Shown here in pieces: positions 57,151 to 64,000 of a DNA stretch of 64,000 bases. The position numbers and the translations under genes were made by a program. Below the pieces are notes generated by a model that was not told the DNA's origin, ran no database searches, and was given only the letters and a program-made list of their open reading frames with translations. The DNA is from Diphasiastrum complanatum (Eukaryota > Streptophyta > Lycopodiopsida > Lycopodiales > Lycopodiaceae): positions 27,797,063 to 27,861,062 of the forward strand of contig CM055112.1 in NCBI GenBank assembly GCA_029204225.1. Reading direction: 5' to 3'. Every line of letters begins with the position of its first letter. Position 1 is the first letter of the stretch.

Positions 57151-60018
57151 ATGACTTCAATGGGTGTCTTTCTATTAGAAGCAAGTGAAAGATTGTCAAC
57201 CTCCAATTACTCAATTTGGAAGGTGAGGATGGAATCTGTCTTAATTCTACAAGATGTGATGGATATTGTACTTGGTATTGAAGAAGAGCCACAAATTCCT
57301 CAAGAAATTCCAAAGTACAAAAAGAGAGCTAGAATGGATCTACATTATATTAAAATGAATGTCTCAAATGACATCTTAAGAGAAATTGGTGCTTGTACTA
57401 ATGCCAAAGATGCTTGGGATACTCTCAAGTCCATCTATGAGGCAAAGAATACTTCTAGACTTCTAACACTAAGAAACCAAATTTTTCAAAGTGTACAGAG
57501 AAGTGATGAATGTGCTTCAGCTTATGTAATGAGAGTTAAAGACCTCCATTGCCATTAAGGAGGAGCTACCAAGTTTGGAAGCACTCCAAAGTGTGCTCAT
57601 TTCTGAAGAATAAAGACAAGAGTATAAACTCTTGAAAATGGAAAGACTGTCTCTCAACATTGATGGTAAAGCCCTCTTTACCAGAGAAAAGCACAAGTCA
57701 AGAAGTAAGAATCAACACCAACCCTCTTCAAGCAAGAACAATCTTATTTCCAAGGAGAAAGGAGAAGAGGATGAGTCCTCTCAAGCTTTCACATCCAAGA
57801 AGAAGAAGAAAAACATCAAGTGTTTCTTTTGTGGCAAGAAGGGGCATTATGCCACCAATTGCTTCAAGAAGAAGAGTCAATTCAAGCAAGCCAACATTTC
57901 CAATGAAGAGAAGGAAGATGCTCATGCAAGTGATGGAGAGGATCTCTTATGATCTCGAGTTTTTCTTCACCACCTTTCAAGAAGGATGGTTCATGGTACA
58001 TCGACAATGGAGCTTCTTCACATATGTGTAGCTCCAAGCATTCTTTTTCATCCATGACACCTTATAAAGGAGCCAAGAAGTCCATCTACACATCAAATGA
58101 TCATGAGTGTGCTATTGAAGGCATAGGGACCATTCCCTTAAAGCTTTTATCATCAAAAGTTCTTTCTCTGTCTGAAGTACTTTTTGTTCCTAAGTTAACA
58201 AAAAATCTTATTAATGTTGGGCAATTGCTTGATAGTGGACTAGATGTGAATTTCAATGTTGATACATGTACAATCAAGAAGCATGATGAGATCCTTGCAT
58301 TTGGGTCTAGATATGGTGGAATCTACAAGCGTGATCCCAAAGAGTATGCTAACTCTTGTGATGGTGCTTTTGCTTCTCATATTTCTTTGGAGGAACTATG
58401 GCATAGAAGGTTGGGGCATCCTAACTATAGTTCTATGATGTCCATGGTCAAGAAAGCCAAAGCTATTGGCCTGCCTAATCTTATCTCCAAAAATTTCAAG
58501 CCATGTGAGGCTTGTGCCATATCTAAATCTCATAAGAAGCTTTTTTCAAAGTCATCTATCAAGACTACACATCCATTGGAGCTCATACACTCGGATGTGC
58601 ACTTCTCATCTTCAAAGAGCAAGGGTGGTGCTACTTGCTTTGTAACTTTCATTGATGATTTCACAAGATTTACTTGCTTATATCTTCTAGCTTCAAAATC
58701 TATGGCATTTGACTATTTCCTAAAGTTCAAAGCTCTAGTTGAAAAATAATTTTCATACAAAATCAAGATTCTTAGAAGTGATGGAGGTGGTGAGTACCCT
58801 TCCAATAAATTTCATGATTATTGTGAGCTTGAAGGCATTAAAAGGGAGTTTTCTTGTGCATATACACCATCTCAAAATGGGGTGGATGAAAGAAAGAATA
58901 GAACCTTGTTTGAATGTGCCAAAACCATTAGAATTGAGACATCCTTGCCAAAAGACTTTTGGGATGAGGCCATCAATTGTTCAAATATCTTTGCAATCAA
59001 CTCCCTCATGTTGCACTTGGAGGAGAGTCACCATATGAAGCACTTTATTTGAAGAAACCTAAGGTTGATCACCGTAGAGTATTTGGATGCATATGCTTTG
59101 TCCATATTCCCTTGGAAACGAGAAAGAAGGATGATCCTTTTGCAAGCAAAGGAGTAATGGTTGGATATTCATCTAACAAGAAAGCCTATCGAATCTACAT
59201 GCTTTCTACTTCTAAAGTAATTGAAAGTAGAGATGTAGTTTTTCATGAAGAAGAAAAGTACAATCTTGGAGGGGCCGAGATCAAGCAACGTCAAAATCTA
59301 ACACCTTTTGTTATTGAAGACAATCAACATATGGAGGGGTCGAGATTTGAAGATGGAAGTCCTCGGATTTTCACTCCAAGAAGATCCATGAGGGAGAGAT
59401 CCGAGCCTAAGAGGCTCACTTATGATGACAAAGGAAAATAAGTGGATCTTGATTCCACTTATGCTTATTTTGTTTCTCATGAGGAGCCCAAAGATGTCCA
59501 AGAAGCCCTCAATACCAAGGAGTGTATGAGGCCATGAAGATTGAATATGATGTCTTGATCACCAACCACACATGGGAGCTAGTGGATCCACCACCTAACT
59601 TGCACATCATTGGATGCAAGTGGGTGTTCAAGATCAAGTACAATCATGATGGCTCCATCAACAAGTACAAGGCAAGATTATGTGCTAAAGGCTTTGCACA
59701 AATATATGGCCTTGATTATGAAGAAACCTTTGCTCCTGTAGCAAAGATGGTGACAATAAGAATCATAATCTCTCTTGCCTTATTTTTTAAGTGGAAATTG
59801 TATCAACTTAATGTCTCCAACGCTTTTTTGAATGGCTATCTTGAGGAGGAGATATACATGGAACAACCTCAAGGATTCATCAAGGATAAATCTAAGGTGT
59901 CTTTGCTATTTAGAAGTCTTTATGGCTTGAAGCAAGCACTTGGATCATGATATTCAAGACTCAACAACTTTCTACTTTCATTAGGATTTGTGCTTAGTGA
60001 CTATGATCCTTCTATGGC
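57151..60018 (+). pseudogene. Nested copia: gag to first half of reverse transcriptase
   Basis: Gag starts MTSMGVFLLEASERL with SNYSIWKVRMESVLILQD. A ~130-bp deletion at 57549 removes Gag's centre. The zinc knuckle CFFCGKKGHYATNC is intact. Protease reads YIDNGASSHM, so the catalytic Asp-Ser-Gly is Asp-Asn-Gly. Integrase has LWHRRLGHPN, CEAC, TFIDDFTRF and QNGVDERKN, with breaks near 58748 and 58985. RT follows from 59520 (WELVDPPPNLHIIGCKWVFK; LEEEIYMEQPQGF) and stops abruptly at SDYDPSM. The remaining half lies inverted at 60758-61755. Confidence 0.9.
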
Positions 60019-60138
60019 ACTTTTGCCTCGAGAAGTGCGCAAGCAAAGTTACACAATAGGGGGCCTGCTACGATACGCTCACGGTTGTTGGGTTTGATGG
60101 AGTTGGTTAGTTCACGAATAAGGAAGCTATGCCAGTCG
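60019..60138 (-). pseudogene. Post-pol ORF, part 2 (captured in the inversion)
   Basis: On the minus strand this starts CGACTGG next to the LTR and keeps an open frame (WHSFLIRELTNSIKPNN...), in phase with the end of part 1. It is therefore the original right flank of the copia insertion, now inverted. CGACT is the second half of the target-site duplication. Confidence 0.75.
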
Positions 60139-60751
60139 TGTTGAATTCACACGTGTGGGACGCCCTACACATGTACTTTTGATCTCCTAAGCCCAATAAT
60201 ACCATAAAGATCAAACTAGCATTGATTGACAATAGGAAAGCTGATCATACAAGAAATATTATTGTGTTACAAGCAAGATCTGTCAACAAAACATGAAACT
60301 AAGTACAATAAATGCCTCAACTCAGCTAGAGAGAGAATATGAAAGTACAAACTCGAGTAGAGAGAGAGGGCACAAAGAGCTTAGTCTCCAAATTTGCATT
60401 ACACACAAATTTCATCATCTTCTCAATGAGAGTACATCACATATATATAGATCCATGGACTCTCCTCCTACTTTGAGTTGAATTGGAGTTATGAATCCAC
60501 CTCTCAAGCTATCTAGACTTATTCAAGCCACCTCAATATGTCTAATTGTGCCACCTAGTATTTTCATGCATTAAATGTGGCATGCAAAGTACAAATGGCA
60601 ATTCCTATGGTAGCTCGAGTTTCTACTTCTACCTACCTTGAATATTTTATTCTAAGATGAGCCTTTACTAAGCCAAAAGAGCTCAATTCATCTTTGGCAT
60701 TTTTAGGACCCCTACTTACAACATTAGATAGATTTTTCCAATATTTTGACA
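60139..60751 (-). repeat. 3' LTR of the nested copia element, inverted
   Basis: Plus limits TGTTGAATTC (60139) and TTTTGACA (60751), 613 bp. It is the reverse complement of the LTR at 55807. Confidence 0.9.
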
Positions 60752-61755
60752 CTCCTCCTAAAAAAGTATCCAATGTGGATCAAGCATCGATCTTGAGATA
60801 AGACCAAGGTTAGATCTATGCTTTGAGAAGGCACTTTTGCAAAGTGGCTTTGTGAGAAGATCAGCAATACATGAAGATGTGTTGACATGTTCCATGTTGA
60901 TTTCACCTCCAATGAGCTTTTCCCTTACAAAATGGTGTGCCACTTCTATGTGCTTGCTTCTTGCATGAAAAATAGGATTGTTTGCAAGAGCTTGGGCTGA
61001 TATGTTGTCACATTTGATCAAAAGAAGATTATCCTCTTTGATGCACTTTAGCTCCATGATAAACCTCTTGATCCAAAGCACCTCTTTAGTTGTTGTAGTG
61101 AGTGCTTTGTACTCGGCCTCACAAGAAGATAGGGATATGCTATCTTGATTCTTTAAAAGCCAAGACACAAGATTGCCTCCAAGAAAGATAGTATATGCAT
61201 TAATGGACTTTCAATCCATTTTATCACGTGCAAATTTGGAATCTGAATAGCCAACATTGGTTAGATCTTCATTCTTGTACAATAAATCATAATATTGAGT
61301 AGAAGATACATATCTTAGAATTCTCTTGGCCATCTTCCAATGTTGGATCTTAGTATTTTGCATAAATTGACTCAATTTGTGCACACAATAGCTCAAATCG
61401 GGTCTAGTGATAGTAAGCCAAATTAAGGAGCCTATTAGACTCCTATAAAGTGTGATGTCTTCGAAGGATCTTTCATCACCTTTAATAGGGTCTTTTACAT
61501 GTTGCTCCATGGGAGTATCTATGCCTTTACAATTTTGCATATTGAATTTTCTCAACATAGAAAAGACATATCTAGATTGACAATTAAAAGCATACTCTTC
61601 ATGAAAATCAATCTCAAGGCCTAAAATGTAATGGATCTCTCCTACATCTTGCATTTTAAATTCTCCTCCTAATGCATCCTTAGTTTCTTGAACTAGCATC
61701 AAACAACTAAGAATAATGTCATCTACATAGATTAGAAGAATGACAATATTACTAC
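60752..61755 (-). pseudogene. Nested copia: RT second half and RNase H, inverted
   Basis: The minus strand starts at about 61755 with the reverse transcriptase active site LLIYVDDIIL, then LGLEIDFHEEYAF, LIWLTITRPDLSYCVHKLSQ, and RNase H with SLSSCEAEYKAL and HIEVAHHFVREK. It ends near 60758, next to the LTR. It begins exactly where the plus-strand half (57151-60018) breaks off. A purine-rich tract (AGGAGG) lies at the LTR border. Largely open, with a break near 61170-61210. Confidence 0.9.
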
Positions 61756-62362
61756 CATCAACCACCACCTCCCAACCTGCAGTTATTAACACAATGGCCA
61801 GCAAATGAATGCGTGGCGCTGCCTCTACATCCTCATCTCCACCTGCTACCCGAAGATGCACCTCCACGACCGCACTAACCACTCCATCAACCACCGCCAC
61901 TTCTTCTTCCGTGCAACCCCCCACTCCGATCTCTGTTGTCGCTACCTCTCTTCCTGTTTCATCCACAACTGTTTCTGTGTCCATCCCTGTTTCCTCTGTT
62001 GATACCACTCCTATCTCTGTTCCATTATCCTCTTCTCCATCCATCACCATCGCATCCTCCATCACTCATGCCGCCACCGTTGCTTCCATTCCATTCAATC
62101 TTTCTGATTCACAATTGTCTCTAGACACTTTGGCGTGGATGCAAGTCATCAAATTCTCACCCCCACGTCGGACACTTTCTGCTCCATCCTCACCTTCTTC
62201 CATACTCCACACCACCCTTCAGTTCCCCTCTGTTCCTCCCATCCTCTCGTTCGGACAAACCGTCCTCACCCATGTTTCTACAGTTGCTTCTCAAACCCCA
62301 CCTGCTTCGCCAACAAAGGTTGTCGAGGGCAACCAACCGTTGCCTGATGACGCATTTGTCTA
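61756..62362 (+). pseudogene. Post-pol ORF, part 3 (Ser/Thr/Pro-rich)
   Basis: Resumes after the inversion in the same frame as parts 1 and 2, with one TGA at about 61806. The product is strongly Ser/Thr/Pro-rich and low in charge (for example SSPPATRRCTSTTALTTP), then less biased to the TAA at 62361-62363. Such a region suggests a linker or extracellular-type stalk, but there is no signal peptide or transmembrane evidence. Confidence 0.5.
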
Positions 62363-62409
62363 AATAGTTTTCGTACCATCGCCAGATCGGACTGATCCTA
62401 CTGTCGCAG

Positions 62410-63279
62410 ATGGCATCAGATCCGAAGACCAAGGACAAATGGACACGGCTGTTGAGACGCGAGACCAGGGCCAAGGCGCAGATACAAGCCAAAGCCAAGC
62501 CACATCATCCAGAGGTTCGCGCACGATATCTGCCAGCCGGACCTTTTGAAGACCAAAGTCCGTGGAGGAGAAAATCAATGAATTTCTATCAAAGTATCCC
62601 ATCGTTTTTAGCTCAGACAATAAAGGACAAAGAACTGCGAGCATTACCCGCCCTCCAACCCCAACCAGAGTGGCATCAGCAGTTGTTCGAAAGAGACCCT
62701 ACGGCCATCAGGGCCTACGTGACGAGTCCGCAACAATTACGGGTGAACGCGCACTTCCTACCATGTACACGACGATCCAAATGGGCGAAATGCGGCACCC
62801 CTCTGGACAAGATCACACTACAAAATTTTAATTGGCCGATCATACCATCCGAATATGGGTGTACTACGGATGTAAATGCCAGAAGGGCTCTCACCACGTT
62901 CACAAATCAATATATCAACTGTCTTGATCCAACAGTCCGCGCGACAGCCACTTACGCTCGGGACTTAGAACATTTAATGGGCATTGAAACAAAATGGGAT
63001 GATTTTCTTCCCTCAATATTTGTTGATCCTAATAAGGCGCTAGCTTCCGACAAAGTTGAAGATCAGCTGCCAGTCGCTCGTGTATATTACCGAGCTGCAT
63101 TCCTTGGAGATCCTTGGACGCGCCGATTCCAAGCATGGGTCGATCAAGAATGGCTGACAGGAGTCCACAAGTCCTTCTACACGCCCAAGGACTCGAAGAA
63201 ACTGGACCGTCTCAACTTCATGGAAGAATTTACGGGCTACCTGATCCACGAGAGGCGGGCAAAGAGGATGCTATACTAA
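62410..63279 (+). CDS. Post-pol ORF, part 4 (289 aa)
   Basis: Open for 289 codons, ending 47 bp before the 3' LTR. Its first ~45 codons may be out of frame, since the preceding frame continues as a Gln/Ser-rich stretch to about 62549; the convincing part starts near 62550. It has a compact mixed composition with many aromatic residues (RFQAWVDQEWLTGVHKSFY). No retroviral enzyme motif, zinc finger or membrane helix is seen. It is probably the C-terminal part of the additional ORF of this gypsy element. Family unknown. Confidence 0.5.
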   Translation: MASDPKTKDKWTRLLRRETRAKAQIQAKAKPHHPEVRARYLPAGPFEDQSPWRRKSMNFYQSIPSFLAQTIKDKELRALPALQPQPEWHQQLFERDPTAIRAYVTSPQQLRVNAHFLPCTRRSKWAKCGTPLDKITLQNFNWPIIPSEYGCTTDVNARRALTTFTNQYINCLDPTVRATATYARDLEHLMGIETKWDDFLPSIFVDPNKALASDKVEDQLPVARVYYRAAFLGDPWTRRFQAWVDQEWLTGVHKSFYTPKDSKKLDRLNFMEEFTGYLIHERRAKRMLY

Positions 63280-63325
63280 ACCGACAGAGTGCCGAGGGAC
63301 CGGCACTACTTCAGGCCGTGGGTCC

Positions 63326-64000
63326 TGTTGGGGGTATTCCCAACAAAGTGTAAATAAATAAAATCGTCCAATAAAATGTGCTGCGAGGGCATGGCATCCT
63401 GCGCGTATAAGCCCATGGCCCAATGAGCACGCAAGCCAAAGTGTAAATAAAATAAAATAGACTTGGGCCTTTGTAATTAAAATAAAACTTGAGGCCTAAA
63501 GTCAATTATAAACTTATTGTTTACTTTTTAGAGTTGGGTCCAATTTTGGACTCACATGAATCTTGTGATTTCCGATGTACTTTTTGTGGACCCTTGGATC
63601 AAGTTGGGTCCAAGATGAATGGATAAGATCAATGTGAATATTAGCCAATAGGATTGAGGGGCAAGGGACTTCCCCATTTTATAAAAAGGCACCATTTGTA
63701 CACTATTTTCATGCTTAATAGAGAGGAGGAGACTCTACTATTTTGAGAGCTCAAACATTCTCATTTGCTGATCAATCTTGCTTATGCTATTGTTGTGATT
63801 GCTTGTTATTTCCATTTCTTCCATGCTTTTTGTTTGTGATTAGTTAAGGTTTCTCCATAAGCAATGACATTGAGCATTTGAGCTAACCTCCATCTCATCT
63901 CTCTCTCTTTCTCTCTTCTCTTCTCTCTTCCTCTTCTTGTCTATCCTTTCCCTTCACTCAAAAGCATGATGAATGTTAGTGTAGAGGAGTAGAGTTAAAG
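63326..64000 (+). repeat. 3' LTR of the large gypsy element (cut by window end)
   Basis: Starts TGTTGGGGGTATTCCCAACA. Compared with 49746-50557 there are scattered transitions and a 7-bp indel (CCTAAAG). About 140 bp should lie beyond 64000. The bases before it (GGCCGTGGGTCC) are not a polypurine tract. Confidence 0.9.

Larger units (their letters stand above)
49746..64000 (+). mobile_element. Large Ty3/gypsy retrotransposon with post-pol coding region
   Basis: Bounded by direct LTRs starting at 49746 and 63326 (the second is cut by the window). Order: LTR, Asp-tRNA-like PBS, motif-rich leader, gag remnant, RT-RNase H, integrase, spacer, long post-pol degenerate ORFs, LTR. The shared ~675 bp of the LTRs are about 96% identical by eye, apart from a short indel, so insertion is not ancient. 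A copia element (55807-61755 region) is nested in it. Expected full length is about 14.4 kb. The 5' target site is in another gypsy integrase. No clear polypurine tract precedes the 3' LTR. Confidence 0.85.

Noticed and set aside
61211-62065. 284-aa minus frame as one protein
   Set aside because: Only the part up to about 61755 is copia RT; the rest is antisense of the post-pol ORF joined by the inversion breakpoint.
61809-62124. Ser/Thr/Pro-rich frame as a host cell-wall or mucin-like gene
   Set aside because: It continues the post-pol frame of the gypsy element across the inverted copia insertion, so a transposon origin is the simpler reading.

Overview
The window reads as nuclear DNA of a land plant with a transposon-rich genome. 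Support: a plant-type two-domain glyoxalase I gene with at least nine exons and introns up to about 5 kb, many Ty1/copia and Ty3/gypsy remnants with plant-style primer-binding sites (initiator-Met type for copia, Asp-tRNA-like for one gypsy family), long CT/CA/TA microsatellites, and low-GC intergenic DNA. I cannot name the species; a fern or other large-genome vascular plant is only a guess. Most reading frames are transposon pseudogenes, antisense shadows or low-complexity translations.

Layout. 1-3747: a minus-strand gypsy LTR (2939-3747) and short leader run into a Ty1/copia gag-protease-integrase fragment (1003-2838) and then a gypsy Gag zinc-knuckle fragment (247-1003). 1-245 and 5140-6740 hold copies, in both orientations, of another gypsy LTR-like repeat. 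6866-8308: a TATA box and telo-box, a box C/D snoRNA (7483-7574) with a decayed duplicate, and three 140-bp tandem units; this looks like a non-coding snoRNA host gene. 8753-9142: a MITE-like element. 12774-17223: a copia element with a truncated 5' LTR and no reverse transcriptase, carrying two unrecognised ORFs instead. 17850-19582: a minus-strand multi-exon gene of unknown function. 20069-26470: a copia protease hairpin, a copia gag-integrase ORF joined head-to-head to an inverted copia leader and LTR, and a third, deleted copia lineage. 27484-28990: long microsatellites and a quasi-palindromic satellite.

32730-43459: the one confidently recognised host gene, minus-strand glyoxalase I. Eight core exons have consistent phases and a predicted core protein of 287 aa; a first exon looks like an organelle presequence. 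One exon carries a 96-bp partial tandem duplication, and the largest intron holds gypsy and copia fragments.

44855-46330: a copia LTR, PBS and gag N-terminus. 48828-49745: a minus-strand gypsy integrase, interrupted by a large gypsy element that starts at 49746 and runs past the window end (second LTR from 63326). That element has an Asp-like PBS, a leader full of a short motif in both orientations, a deleted gag-RT junction, RT/RNase H/integrase, and then 8 kb of degenerate post-pol coding sequence. A copia element inserted into the post-pol ORF with a CGACT target duplication, and its 3' half plus about 120 bp of flank was later inverted (about 60019-61755).
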